64,000 nt of DNA from Rugalucina vietnamica (Eukaryota; Mollusca; Bivalvia; Lucinida; Lucinidae). The notes under the pieces were generated by a model. It saw only the letters and a list, made by a program, of their open reading frames with translations, searched no databases and was not told where the DNA came from. Both the position numbers and the translations under genes were made by a program. Positions 23,852 through 37,157 of this stretch are shown in pieces (the stretch's first letter is position 1; every line of letters starts with the position of its first letter). The stretch spans positions 62,336,711 through 62,400,710 of the forward strand of contig OZ024877.1 in assembly GCA_964017185.1 (NCBI GenBank), in the 5' to 3' direction.

Positions 23852-24544
23852 GAAGGATCAAACCTCCAGATGGTAGTTTTTGCTTTTATTTGATCGCGTC
23901 GAGAGATGGTGTCTTGAAAATGAAAATCATATGAGTGTATAACAATGTTGATGGACCTTACTGTGATGGTTCACACGCTCGTCACAATGCCGTTGTTATG
24001 TTGGCGATATGTTAAGCACTCGAGTGCTAATTTCATTCATGTATTTGTTTATTTAAACGCGGTTTCAATGGCAATTATTTCGAAGTTTTGTCTAACAGTT
24101 ACAGCGTTTTAAGTCTAAGGTGACGATGTGTTTACAGTTTTTTTCTTTGTAACACAACTTTATAACGGAAGTGATACAATCGACTGAATCTGGAGTCACC
24201 AGTCACGTTACACTGTCTAGTCACTGGTCTAGTCACCCGGTCCACTTAGTTCGATATAAAACACGATGTTCTGATTTTCATTATAATATAACTTTTTTTT
24301 AAATGTTGCTTTTCATGATTTTCAAATATGTTTTATGACTGCAAAAGTTATGACTGCATCGAATTTGTTTTAAAAAATGAACGTTTAACAAATAGTGTAA
24401 TTTAGTAGCTTTCATAAAACTTACAGATTATTATTTGATCAACATGATCAATGCTTTATAAGAATATTACTTTGTGTCTGTAAAGTTTTGAAGTTAAGTA
24501 AACGCAGAGGATCAATGTTAAAGGAGGTACGATTTCACATTAAG

Positions 24545-24798
24545 AAATAAAATCCCATGCAATATACAGCTACTTTTTTCACCTGTACAAATTGTTTGAC
24601 ATTTTTAATATGTTTGCTCAAAACCTTAATTGTGAGTACACGTTAGAACCACCTTGGCGGGAATGTTCTAACTAGTACCCACAATCTTTGTTTTGGATAA
24701 AAAAAAAAGAAAAATAGGTATTCCCTTGCAAACCCCTTTTTTCTGTATAAAACTGGGGTTAAGGGGGTATACATTTCATGGAAACGTTATCCTGATGA
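24545..24798. mobile_element. palindromic element P1, 3' flank of copy A
   Basis: Carries CCCATGCAATATACAGC, a worn palindrome and ATCCTGATG. It is matched at 53939-54189 in unit B, so it is older than the duplication. AATAAA at 24546-24551 could serve as a polyadenylation signal for copy A but is lost in B. Confidence 0.6.
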
Positions 24799-25895
24799 AC
24801 ATTTCTATGACTCCGTAAGCAAAACGGCAAATTATGGTATAATCACATTTCAAGCTACGGTAAATTACGTTTCTGGTACCTTGGGTGTTAAGTTACACAG
24901 ATTTTTGTACCGGAGCACAATATTTATAATTAGTTTCTATCCAACGGCAAAGTAAAACAAGAGTTAAGAAAGAAGTTTAGAAGAAGCTGAATGCATGTTA
25001 ATTAATTAACTGTGTGCAGCTTTGCATCCCCCAGATTGTTGAATTTTTTCAAACCCATTACGTGACAAATGTGTTGTTCTGTCTAAACAGTTAACATGCT
25101 AGAACAGTAGCAACGGAAATATCAAACATGTATTCACATGTCGCCCTATATCAGTGATTTGAAGGCAAAAGCTAACGGTGACGATTTCATTACAATGTCG
25201 TATATTGGTGTCCAATCGACCCAGCTTGCTAAAACAGCACTACATTCTACAAGTACGGAATCGCTGCAGAGGCAGCGATAAGATTGCACGGCGAAAAAAA
25301 AGGCATGCAATCATGATTGAGGGCTAACCCAAAACCATAACAAAAATCACATAGCTTTGAAGGCATTTAGCAAATTCACTGTACAATATAGGCCAACGTC
25401 TATAAAGTAATGTGCAAATATAATTCTTGGTCTAAAAGATATGTCGAATTACTGAATATTAAAATATATCCTCAGTGTCGATGAAAAGTTACAGTACAGT
25501 TGTCGCGATTCTTTGAGCGCACGCGCATTTATTTGCGCGTTGCACGTGGTTGCGCGTAGGGAATTATCTTTACTCGCGAGTGACTCGCAAGTCACTCGCA
25601 AACTTTGCGCAATCTTGCGCGGTCATCTCGCAAACGCGAAAAAACCATTTCTCAAACACGCGCGACGTGAATCAGGTATGCGCGATTTATTAAATTTAAA
25701 CAATTTTGCTCGTAAGGTGTGTTTTAAAAAATGTTTAATGTTGAATTTTCTATATCTAAATAGTGAGAAGAAAATAGTGTAAACAGAAGGTCTGCGATGA
25801 GACCTTAGCTATCTCAAGTACACGTATGGAGAAGATTTTTTCTATTAGTAAACCAAGCATTCTTTTTCTCAGTTAAGGCAATAAAAATGATAAAA

Positions 25896-26050
25896 GTAGG
25901 CAATGATCAGGAAAAGGCGCAATCAGAAAGAAATTCCCACTCCAAAACCCCAAAATGACAATTAGGTAATATTCTTAGAGAACATATCGTAAGCCGAGTG
26001 AGCAGCTACTTCCCAACAGGCGGCCATTCAGTTACCCAAACTTAACTTAA
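25896..26050 (-). repeat. dispersed family R1, short
   Basis: Only the last ~150 bp (complement begins AAAGTAGGCAATGATCAGGA), inside the 25490-27897 element. Confidence 0.65.
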
Positions 26051-26860
26051 CATCACGAAATCATTTCAGTGTAATGTATACCCACTTGAACCCCACTTGT
26101 ATAATGGCAAAACTGGGTATACATGGGTATACCTAATTTTCTTATTTTTGCTCTTAAACATAGGTTGTGAATACTCGTTAGAACCGCATCGCGTTTTGAG
26201 CAAAAATAAGAAAAGTATAATAAAATCTACTGAAAAGATTCAATTTTTACAAATCAATAATTCCAACTTCACTAGTTTCCTACATTCTGATTGGTCGTTT
26301 GGAAGACTTTATACTTCGATAAAAGCAATGCGTAAGAATACTTGGTTTTCACCTTAAAAACGGCGCGACGTTACGTGATTACGTGACGTTTCCTCGAGGA
26401 AACGATGACGTCACCAAATCTAAACGTCATAAAAACAATGGATGAACGCGTTTTAAAGGCGTCGAAATGAATATTTGGAAATTTTAATAAACATGGACGC
26501 TTTTTCTTTTAATACAACATCGTAAGGTAAGCGTTTTTATCTTCTTGTTGTGTGTTGAAATTTGACGTTTGAATTTCTAATGCGCCGAACCCCAGTTCAA
26601 AATCGACATGTCTTTCTATCGGCCCAGACGGCGACATTTCCTCCCAAAAGAACAATTTTGAATGAAGGAAAGATGTTTTAAAGCTCCCACTTTTACAGAT
26701 TGCCTTTAGGAAGCCAGTTATAGCTTCTATTAATTGCGAGAAGTGAGTTCTATGCTTTGGAAATTTTCAAGATGGCTGCCTCATGAAGATTTTCCTTCTG
26801 CTGGCTATTTAAAATGAAATCAATGTAAATAAATGCAGTGTCATGGGACAAAGTTGGAAT

Positions 26861-27026
26861 TATAAGGAATGAATTATTATTTTTGTTGATTTTATCGATG
26901 TGTAAACTCAGGCGAATCACTCACAAACTTTTTCATAAAGCCCTTCGGGCTTTATTTAGTTTGTGAGTGATTCGCCTGAGTTTACACATCGATAAAATCA
27001 ACAAAAATAAAATTCATTCCTATAGA
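26861..27026. repeat. 166-bp near-perfect hairpin
   Basis: Arms 26861-26929 and 26958-27026 are near-exact reverse complements (about 68 bp). The 28-nt loop itself contains the stem AAAGCCC/GGGCTTT. It sits near the middle of the 25490-27897 element. Confidence 0.9.
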
Positions 27027-27897
27027 ATATTACATGGGCATGTTTTCGTATTGACTATAAAAACGTGAATAAATTTGTCACATTGTAGTTGTTCGGTCCT
27101 CGTGGTAAACACCATTGAATTTAAACACACAAACGTGTACAGTATGTCATGTATGTGTATTTATATGCAGCTGTAAAACCAACTTGTTACAGTATTAACC
27201 TGTGAAAACATAAATAAAACTCCAGCAAGTTCATATGCGAATACTAGTCTGACTTTTTGCGCGCATGCAATTTTACGAGGTGGGCTGTGGTTGAATTTAC
27301 GTAGATGATGGTAAAATAAGATAAGCAAGATGAGCCTCAATCATTTTTCAATTGATAAAAATGACTTGTTATGCTTCAAACAATTTTGATGATTGACTGA
27401 CACCAACTCATTGTCATACAGTAGCCTGGCTAATTGGCTAGCATGTACTTCACAGTGAACAAGTTAATTGTTTTTTTTTTCTATGTCCGAAATAGCCCCA
27501 AACATAAAAGACTGTCCGAAATAGTCCCAAACATAAAGGACAAAGCAATTGATTAATAGCCAAACGTACATGTAGTTGTAGTTAAATTGAGCGTCATTTA
27601 AAAAAAGGCTTTGAAACTTAGCAAAAAAGTAGTAATTTACAAATACTTTTACAAGTACATGTACATGAATGTTGTAGTGCGATATGCATCGCGCATATCG
27701 CGCAAAGTTCTATGCGCGATGCGCGACGAACCAAAATAACTTTGCGCGTCACTCCCAAAATATATTACGTTAAACTTGGCGTCGCTCGCGAGTTACTCGC
27801 GAGTGATGCGCGAGTCACTCGCAAAACGTTTTTAGAAGGGATTAAAAATTTTTGCGCGTTGCGCGATCGCTCAAAGCATTGCGACAACTGTACTGTA

Positions 27898-29160
27898 CCA
27901 CAACTTAAATTTCGATATTATAAAGAATATATAATGTCTTCAACAAATTTAGTTTCATCCATCATTCTTGATTTAGAGACATGCAACAGTGCCACTAGCC
28001 CTGGAACTGTGATGCACGTGCAATTCGTGATTTGTGTTTAACTTTTTGATAACTAGAAAGTCGCTTATTTTCTAAAATCGCCATGCCTACTTATGCCTTT
28101 AACACCTATATATTGAAAACGGCACAAAACTGATTACATGACATACAATTACTTTTGGATCAATTCAAAGCACATGGCATACTCACTGACAATATGAAAG
28201 AAATATAAACCATACTATATAAAACGAAATCACCGTACCACGAAACTAGGTCAGATATAAATCAAAATAACCATATACCATGAAATTAGGTCACACTGAC
28301 CTAACAACGGGTACATTGGGTCGTATAAATTTACTCGTTATCACATCATGTTCATATTCGGCACTATCACTGAACCGTGCAATTCGCTATCACTGGGCTA
28401 TAGCTACTTTTAGTCAAGGGTGTAGGCACACTTACTAAAACGTTCGAAGATTCAATTCTAATACCAAACAAGACAGTAAAATTCTGTCAAAGGCTCATGT
28501 TTTTCATCTTCTTCTTCTTCCAAAAAAAGTGCTGGGCCCAGACAATGAGCATAGTCGCATTTTGAAGAACTATGTACATATATGTGAATAATGGCTCTTT
28601 GTACAAGTTAAAAACAGGATAAAATCATCTCTCTGGGCTTTAGTAGAGGAATCCGACACACCTCTTGACGGCATCAAGCGTTGGTGCTGTTACTGCAGAG
28701 ACCGGTAGGGCTTCAACTGAGTAAACGATGTGTTCATACATAGTCACTCAAAATCTATAAGAAACATGTTTAAAATACCAAAGGAGTGTCAATATATAAG
28801 GATAATTGATTGGTATCGTGGCAAAAAAGGTCAAGCCGACCTTCAGTTTATGACAAACAAGTCAGTGTCACACAGGTAGGAGATGCTTCACAAATAATCT
28901 AACAGACATGTTTTACTTAAAAAAAACTCTGGCGTCGCATGCCATCGACTGAACAGAATGCCAACCCTCAGGCAATGCCCTTATGCACCCATTATGAATG
29001 AACTCGTATGCCATTGTCACAATATATACATATGACTAATGAAAATAATCTACTTAAAATTCATGATTAAAATTTCAATCCCCAGTATTCCCAAACCCGA
29101 TCAGGGACCAAAGGGTCCCATTCTACTGAATAAAATCCATTTCTACAGAGTATCTATAGC
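27898..29160. other. no feature seen
   Basis: Part of the A-only insertion block after the TIR element; no motif recognised. Confidence 0.5.
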
Positions 29161-29658
29161 TCATGCATGAAAATTTCTGTTATGTGTGTGAGGTCGCAGG
29201 TCAACCAATACAGATACAGCTACACTTGAACTGATCTTATAAATATATATAAAAAAAGCTGAAACCGCAAGTACCTTGTGATAGTTCTGGTTTTTATTAG
29301 CAGTCCCGTTTTTTTTTATTTTTAAAGCCGGAAACCATGCAACAGCAACCGAAAGGCCAGTAGACATTTCAAATCCGGAAAAATATATAATCAACTGCAT
29401 GGTACTACGTCCAAATACTATGTCTCTTTCATCAGAGCTTTGCTTCGAATTTGATTGAATTTTACTTGAAGAAAAAACAAAACTATCATCAATATATCGA
29501 TAGAGATTTGAAAAAAATGCCGCAAAGAAACCGAAAGGATATTTAGAGTATCGATACCGAACAGTGACCATTTGAAAACCCTCCCAATAAGCCCGGCGCC
29601 GATGCGGCGTGCTAATCACGTGTAATGCGATGTTGCGTTCGTCTGCGCTGTTAGCCAT
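29161..29658 (-). other. unrecognised 165-codon open frame
   Basis: Open from MANSADERNIALH to the stop. It has no motif I recognise and a tract rich in Phe, Ser and Tyr. It lies in an A-only insertion block and may be chance or an exon of a captured gene. Confidence 0.2.
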
Positions 29659-30490
29659 TTGGTCTCATTATAGGTATATAGGGGTCTTAAGCGGTTGTAA
29701 ATATTATGAGGGTGCCACACCATACATGAAAAAAGAAGATATTTTATACTGCCAGACGACCAGCATTTGCAAATATTTGAATGGTTCGTGCACGCTCCCA
29801 TACTTACATGTAAATGATAAAATGAAAACTTTTAAAACGAGGCTGTGAGGAAATACATGTATACGTAGTCTTTCTTCAAGTTGAATCTAAAACATATTTT
29901 AACTACACGTAAATGTAGCGTTCAAACCAGACCCATACTTAGGGCTGTTAGCTATTTGGTCTTATTATAGGTATACAGGGTTCTTAAGCGGTTGTAAATA
30001 TTATGAGGGTACCACACCATACATGAAACAAAACCAGCATTTGCAAATATTTGAATGGTTCGTGCACGTTACCATACTTAAATGGTAAAACGAGACTGTG
30101 CAGAAATACATGTATACGTAATCCTTTTTCAAGTTGAATCTAAAACATATCTTAACTACACGTAAATGTAGCGTTCAAACCAGACCCATACTTAGGGCTG
30201 TTAGCAATTTTTTAGTCTTATTATAGGTATATAGGGTTCTTAAACGGTTGTAAATATTATGAGGGTGCCACACCATACATGAAACAAATATAATTTATAC
30301 TGCCAGAGGACCAGCATATTTGCCATATATTTGAATGGTTCGTGCACGTTACCATACTTAAATGGTAAAATCAAAACTTTTTAAACGAGACTGTGCAGAA
30401 ATACATGTATACGTAGTCCTTTTTCAAGTTGAATCTAAAACATATCTTACACGTAAATATAGCGTTCTAACCAGACCCACACTTAGGGCG
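29647..30490 (+). repeat. three ~250-297-bp tandem units, unit A
   Basis: Units start GCTGTTAGC at 29647, 29943 and ~30197 and end CAGACCCATACTTAGGG. Unit B has a single copy at ~54690-54975. Confidence 0.85.
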
Positions 30491-31151
30491 GCTCTATGAG
30501 TTCCAATAATTCTCTATTTTATTGCAGCACTATTTATCACAGGCTTTAGGACGTAATATAATGACGGCTTTAACTGGTAGTAATATCACCCTCTGGCATC
30601 TGACCCAGGATGTCAAGGAACAATCACGCGATACCACAATGTTTCTTAACGGAATAATCAAAGGTTTTAAGACAAAACAAAAATTACAATCTAAATAATT
30701 GATGGCATTTCTTGTAAAGTCAGCAGGCTGTCGTAATATTAGCATAGGTTAAAACAGAACTATATCTGTACTGTAAGAGCGAACATTTCTGGATTCATGA
30801 AGACACGAAAGGATTTGTCAGATTATTTTACGATAAAACAATCTCAAATCGAAGTTTATTTTGTTTGTAAAGTTAATCATCTTGGGAGAAAGAATTGTGT
30901 GACGTTGATATTTGATGAGACAGTTTGACATTTCTAAACCTCTTTTGAGAATCAAAACGAGAAAGCCTAATCCCAAAAGATTATTTCAAACTTCTCAAGA
31001 ACCATTTTGTCATTTTGCTCAATTATTATACACGCTTTAAAGGTGCAAAACTAAACTAGAGGCAATCACCACCGTTTGAAAAGATTCCGTGTATTATGGC
31101 ACATGAGACTAAATATTTCAAGACATTTTGTGCAGTAATTTCAATGCAATA

Positions 31152-31402
31152 ATTGAGCCGCATCGTGCGAAAACCAGGTGTTATGCGAAAACAAAAACGC
31201 AGATCAGCTAAGCAGTAACTGCGAAGCTGATCAGCGCCTTTGTTTGACATGCTTTGTTTTCAATACACGGATAGTACAATTTCTCTCCTTGCTAAGTCCG
31301 AAATTTCAAGCTTCTATCCATCTGCTATAGTTGAACAGGCCGGGTTTTGTCGGACCTGGTCGGAAACCCCGAAGACCGGGTTTCTTGCGTCGCGGCTCAA
31401 TT
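31152..31402. mobile_element. palindromic MITE M1 (best preserved)
   Basis: Ends TTGAGCCGCATCGTGCGAAA and its inverted match ending GCGGCTCAATTG give TIRs of ~20 bp with CAAT/AATT-type flanks. The interior has the palindrome GCAGATCAGC, CAGTAACTGCGAAGCTGATC and the common stretch GGACCTGGTCGGAAACCCCG. Non-coding. The unit B counterpart is 55642-55918, with an internal ~52-bp tandem duplication. Confidence 0.75.
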
Positions 31403-31786
31403 GGGTCTTGAGTATAATTTTAACCCGTATTTTTAGCAAAACCTCGATACAACAGTCTGATTCTGTACATCCAAAGCAATGTAGAAATTCTTTACAAACT
31501 GTGTTATGCAATTGAGGAAGCTATCTGTCATGTTCGACAACTAAATTTATGTAGTTTTAGTTTATGTCTAGGATTAGCAATGCAGACAACGCTGATGATG
31601 ATTAAATGTCAAACGCTTGAGCATTTATATCAGTCTTTGAGTGCGCGAAACTTAAACTGTTTTCAAAATTGGCAGTTTAAGTTAAAAAGAAGATTTGAAT
31701 TTCGTGATGAAATAAAATCGTCATTTACATGTCGAACGAATTCCAGATGAAAGTACTCTTATTTTAGCCTTAAACGTGGTCGTACA

Positions 31787-32001
31787 TTATGAAAACTTGT
31801 TCATGCCATATGCATAGACTTTTTCAGGTGCAACCATTAAAAATTTCACTGGGAAAATGTTGATTTTTTTTATTTCGAACACCCACAATGTATCTTTTTG
31901 ATCAAAACTAAGAAAATTAGGCATACCCCTGCAAACCCCAGTGTTTCTGTATAAAAATGGGGTTTAAGGCGGTATCTATTTCACGGACATGTTTTCCTGA
32001 T
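31787..32001. mobile_element. palindromic element P1, partial
   Basis: Starts TATGAAAACTTG and ends GTTTTCCTGATG, with half of the palindrome missing. A shorter matching remnant lies near 56290-56418 in unit B. Confidence 0.55.
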
Positions 32002-32109
32002 GATTTGGTATGGTATTTTGAAACATAAAACTAAAGAGAAAAGCGGACGTACAAAAAACTCTTAAAAACAGGAATTCCAAAATCATTGTAGATAAAAAAT
32101 AGACAGGAT

Positions 32110-33380
32110 ACTCCCTAAACTAACTAAACGTTATGAACCACTGCAGAAGCTGAGGGTGAGGTTATGGCCATGTAAAACCGGTTTAAGCCCGCCAGTAACT
32201 TTGTGTTACTGATCGTTCCAAGTCGATACTTCTGTGGTGGTTGGGTTAAAGACGCTTTTAAGTGAGGGTCTTTCGGAACCAGAATTTTATGGTGACTTGG
32301 TTTACAAATTTAAGAAACTTATAGGAAGTAATGATTTTTCTTTTCAGTTTAGAAAAATCATAACACGTTACAGACGTATAGGTTATAACTTGAATGTTAT
32401 GCGACAGTCTGCATGCTTAGTTTTTAACCCAATCACGGTTGATAACTATGCTGCCTTCTTTAATTGCACGCCGGTGGGTCGGGCGTCAGACTCTATGATG
32501 GCCCCGACTTAAAGCTATTCATTTTAGTTGGTTGGGGCCTGAGCTTCTTGTCTGTTGCTTGGCCCACCGGGGTCCAACTGATGTTTTTCTTTAGCTCCGG
32601 AGTTAGTAAGTTATTTGGCGCCCAGGGATCTCCATCGTCGGGCAGCTTACTCAATCTGTGAGTCCTGGTTTTTGATTCATCAGGATGTTTATCATGATTT
32701 ATTTGTTTGTTCTTGATGATTCATTTACTAGTTAGAGATTCACCACGAGGACCGAAGAACTAACTAAATGTTATGAACCATTGCAGAAGCTGAGGGTGAG
32801 GTTACGGCCGTGTAAAATCGATTTAAACCCGCCAGTAACTTTGTGTTACTGATCGTTCCAAGTCGATACTTCTGTGGTGGTTCTTTTTGTTTTATGTCTT
32901 GGTGTTTAAAATATTTTTGTGCTGTTGGCGCCTTATGTATGTTTGCATATTTTAGTTAAGTTAAGGTAACTGAGTGGCCACCTATTGGGAAAATAGCTGC
33001 TCATTCGGCTTACGAAATGTTTTCATGGTATAAGTACCTGATTGTTAGTTTGGTTTTTTCCCACCTTGGTTTTTGGAGTGGGAGTCTTTTTCTGATTGCG
33101 CCTTTTCCTGATCTTTGCCTACTTGTACTTTTTGTTTTATGTCTTGGTGTTTAAAAATTCTTTTTGTGCTGTTGGCGCCTTATGTATGTTTTCATATTTT
33201 TAGTTAAGTTAAGGTAACTGAGTGGCCACCTTTTGGGAAAATAGCTGCTCATTCGGCTTACGATATGTTTCATGGTATAAGTACCTGACTGTTAGTTTGG
33301 TTTTTTCCCACCTCGGTTTTTGGAGTGGGAATCTTTTTCTGATTGCGCCTTTTCCTGATCTTTGCCTACTTGTACCTTTT
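32110..33380 (+). repeat. dispersed family R1, long copy with coding end
   Basis: Longest copy. An internal direct repeat (ACTAACTAAATGTTATGAAC to CTGTGGTGGTT) occurs before and after a coding tail at ~32240-32512 (LLSEGLSEPEFYGDLVYKFK through SDSMMAPT stop). The final ~230 bp are duplicated in tandem (32888-33130 and 33133-33380). The coding tail suggests an autonomous parent of unknown class. Confidence 0.75.
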
Positions 33381-35450
33381 TCCCATCGGTTAGCTAAAGC
33401 CCCCGACTGAAAAAAGCCATAAAAAATCACTTTTGGTGGCCTCATGTTTAGCAGAAATTTCCTTGGTAAAGTTGTTTAGTACTGTCTTTGGGAAGTATGA
33501 AAACCAATGTTTTAAGTTTTTCGTTCTTGCAAAAGTACTTTTATTCTGGGTGAAAATGAACTACCCTAGCTTGTTTGAACCGCAACATTAAGGACAGTTA
33601 TCTCTGTGTACCCCAGGGGCCAATTTGACCTCCCTTGCTCATCCCCACCCAGGACAATCTTTCAAGGGTGTCAAATCATTCATAGGGACCCCAGAAATGA
33701 AAAGAACTTTTGTCGTCAAAGATAAACTATTTTGCTCTATGAAAAAATGCATGGTTTCCATGGCAACCATTGCAACATGATTCTTAAGCATGGGGGTGTA
33801 CATGCAAAAATGGCCATATCCCCACTGTTACTTATCCTGGACCACTGAAGCTGGTCTCATTTTAAAGCTTAAGACATAGCCCTTTCAACCTATGGTAAGT
33901 ATTGCAAGTTATCTATTTTGCATATTCATGAATATTAATGAAAACATTAAAATGACAGAAAAATGGTTAAAAAACAGTAATATTCTATTTCAGGACCAAA
34001 CTATCAATATGACACTTTGTCATTTAGCCAGTAATATCATATGACAAATGTATTGATGTCATGGGCCTAAATAAAATTATCTCATTTGCATTTTCATGAA
34101 TATCAATGAAATTGTCGAAAATCGAGGGAAAATTGTCACAACTGCAAGGTTTTGGATGGGTTATAAGATCTATCTTGCATCACTGGGACCAATTCTCATG
34201 GCTGCCAGTGTAGTCAGGGGTATCGCCTTAATGCCATAAAATATTGTAAATGATGTAAAATTTAATAGTTCCCACAAAAAAAGCATGTCAATGTTGATGT
34301 GCATACAAAAAAAAAAGAAAAAAAAATAGTTCCCACACCTACCCATAGTGTGATTCTAATAGATAGGGTACTCACAAAAATATACATATACCGACAATTC
34401 ATGCTGTAGAATACTATAATTGGTCTGATAGTGATGAAACATGGACTAAGCAATTTAACTTTTAATATCTTTTATTCAAATAGTTGAATTTGCTTATTCA
34501 TGAAAATTAATAAAATACATAAGTTATCGGTGACAAATCTTGGAAAATAGCAGTAGACATACACAATCACTTGTACCAGAGCTATTAACAAACTAAGGAT
34601 GCTGAATGAATGCTATGTCAAAGTACTATGTCCCTCAAGTCTGATATAATAATGATCTGATTTTCAATTTCATGAATTATAATGAAAACTCTAGAAACAG
34701 GAATGAAAAAAGGAAAACATGAAACTGGAAAACTTACAAAACAGCTTGTATCTTGGCAATCAAAATCCCTAACATGCTGAAAATGACATCACATGGTTTC
34801 TAGGGCAAAATAAGGGTTGTCCTGTACTACAATATACACGTCATTTGATTTTTTTGCTTTATGAATATTAACACAACCTTTCCAATTTAGAGGAAAATTA
34901 AGGAAAAGTTAGGGCGGTATACATAGAAAATCACGTGTATCTTGCCTACTGATAGATCTAGAGAGCTATTATTGGTATCAAATGATTGCTAGGACATTGT
35001 TCCATAACCATGATATTAATAGGTTTTATATGAATGAGAGAAAAATCAATGAAAAATAAAGGGGTACACCAACAAAATTGCTTATAACTCAGCTTCCAAT
35101 ATCCTCAGAGAACTGAAAATGGTACCAATAGAATGCTAGGACAATGCTCTGTTACCACATGATCTGATAGCTTAAGCATATGCTATTGCATTTTCTGTAT
35201 CGTACATAATATTTTAAAAAATTGTGGAAATGACAGAAAATTGAAGATTGTGCTCCAACATAATGTATTACATCTTGATTGTAAGTAAGCATGCTTTATT
35301 TATCTAAACAAATGGAAATAAAACAGTGTCTAACCAATAAATTAATGCCATTTTAAGTTCTCTGCGGCTCTTGACAGTCAAGATATACACAATTTTGTAT
35401 GTGTACCCCTTCATTTTTCGTTGCGTTTTGTCTTATTTATAAAGAATAGT

Positions 35451-36857
35451 TTAGCTCCGGAGTTAGTAAGTTATTTGGCGCCTAGGGATCTCCATCGTCG
35501 GGCAGCTTACTGAATCTGTGAGTCCTGGTTTTTGATTCATCAGGATGTTTATCATGATTTATTTGTTTGTTCTTGATGATTCATTTACTAGTTAGAGATT
35601 CACCACGAGGACCGAAGAACTAACTAAATGTTATGAACCACTGCAGAAGCTGAGGGTGAGGTTACGGCCGTGTAAAATCGATTTCGGAACCTGCATTTTA
35701 TGGTGACTTGGTTTACAAATTAAAGAAACTTAAAGGAATAAATGATTTTTCTCTTCAGTTCGGAAAAATCATATCACGTTACAGACGTATAGGTTATAAC
35801 TTGAATGTTATGCGACAGTCTGCATGCTTAGTTTTTAACCCAATCATGGTTGATAACTATGCTGCCTTCTTTAATTGCACGCCGGTGGGTCGGGCGTCAG
35901 ACTCTATGATGGCCCCGACTTAAAGCTATTCATTTTAGTTGGTTGGGGCCTGAGCTTCTTGTCTGTTGCTTGGCCCACCGGGGTCCAACTGGTGTTTTTC
36001 CTTTGCTCCGGAGTTAGTAGGTTATTCGGCGCCCAGGGATCTCCATCGTCGGGCAGCTTACTCAATCTGTGAGTCCTGGTTTTTGATTCATCAGGATGTT
36101 TATCATGATTTATTTGTTTGTTCTTGATGATTCATTGACTAGTTAGAGATTCACCCCGAGGACCGAAGAACTAACTAAATGTTGTGAACCACTGCAGAAG
36201 CTGAGGGTGAGGTTAGGTACCTGTAAAACCGGTTTAAGCCCGCCAGTAACTTTGTGTTACTGATCGTTCCAAGTCGATACTTCTGTAGTGGTTCTTTTTG
36301 TTTTATGTCTTGGTGTTTAAAATTTTTTTGTGCTGTTGGCGCCTTATGCATGTTTTCATATTTTTAGTTAAGTTAAGGTAACTGAGTGGCCACCTATTGG
36401 GAAAATAGCTGCTCATTCGGCTTACGATATGTTTCATGGTATAAGTACCTGATTGTTAGTTTGGTTTTTTCCCACCTCGGTTTTTGGAGTGGGAATCTTT
36501 TTCTGATTGCGCCTTTTCCTGATCTTTGCCTACTTGTACCTTTTTAAACCCGCCAGTAACTTTGTGTTACTGATCGTTCCAAGTCGATACTTCTGTGGTG
36601 GTTCTTTTTGTTTTATGTCTTGGTGTTTAAAATATTTTTGTGCTGTTGGCGCCTTATGTATGTTTGCATATTTTTAGTTAAGTTAAGGTAACTGAGTGGC
36701 CACCTATTGGGAAAATAGCTGCTCATTCGGCTTACGAAATCTTTTCATGGTATAAGTACCTGATTGTTAGTTTGTTGTTTTCCCACCTTGGTTTTTGGAG
36801 TGGGAGTCTTTTTCTGATTGCGCCTTTTCCTGATCTTTGCCTACTTGTACTTTTTTA
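35451..36857 (+). repeat. dispersed family R1, composite copies
   Basis: A partial copy (35451-35690) joins a copy with the coding tail (to 35923) and two further 3' ends finishing near 36546 and 36857. They are placed between the arms of the fold-back. Confidence 0.75.
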
Positions 36858-37119
36858 GCAATCATTTGATACCAATTATGGCTCTCTAGGTCTACCAGTG
36901 TCCAAGATACATGCGTTTATCTATGTAGACCTCCTCAGTTTTTCCCATTTTTTTCTCTAAAGTCTGAAGGTTTTGCTAATATTCTTAAAACTTAAAATCA
37001 AATGACTTATATATTGTTGTACAGAATGGTATAATATTGCTCTAGCAACAATTTGATGTCATTTTCAGCACTTTAGGGCTTTTTATTGGCGAGGTACAAT
37101 TCATTTTGTAGGCTTTCCC

Positions 37120-37120
<1 letters not shown>

Positions 37121-37157
<37 letters not shown>
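37121..37157 (+). repeat. poly-T run
   Basis: 37 consecutive T in the right arm of the fold-back. Confidence 0.9.

Larger units (their letters stand above)
25490..27897. mobile_element. 2.4 kb non-autonomous TIR element with CpG-rich ends
   Basis: The left end TACAGTACAGTTGTCGC (25490) and the complement of the right end (27897) match, continuing as CTTTGAGCG with scattered mismatches. Sub-terminal zones are rich in ACTCGCGAGT-type repeats on both sides. TA next to CAGT at both ends resembles Tc1/mariner insertion. No transposase was recognised. It lies in a block unit B lacks. Confidence 0.65.
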
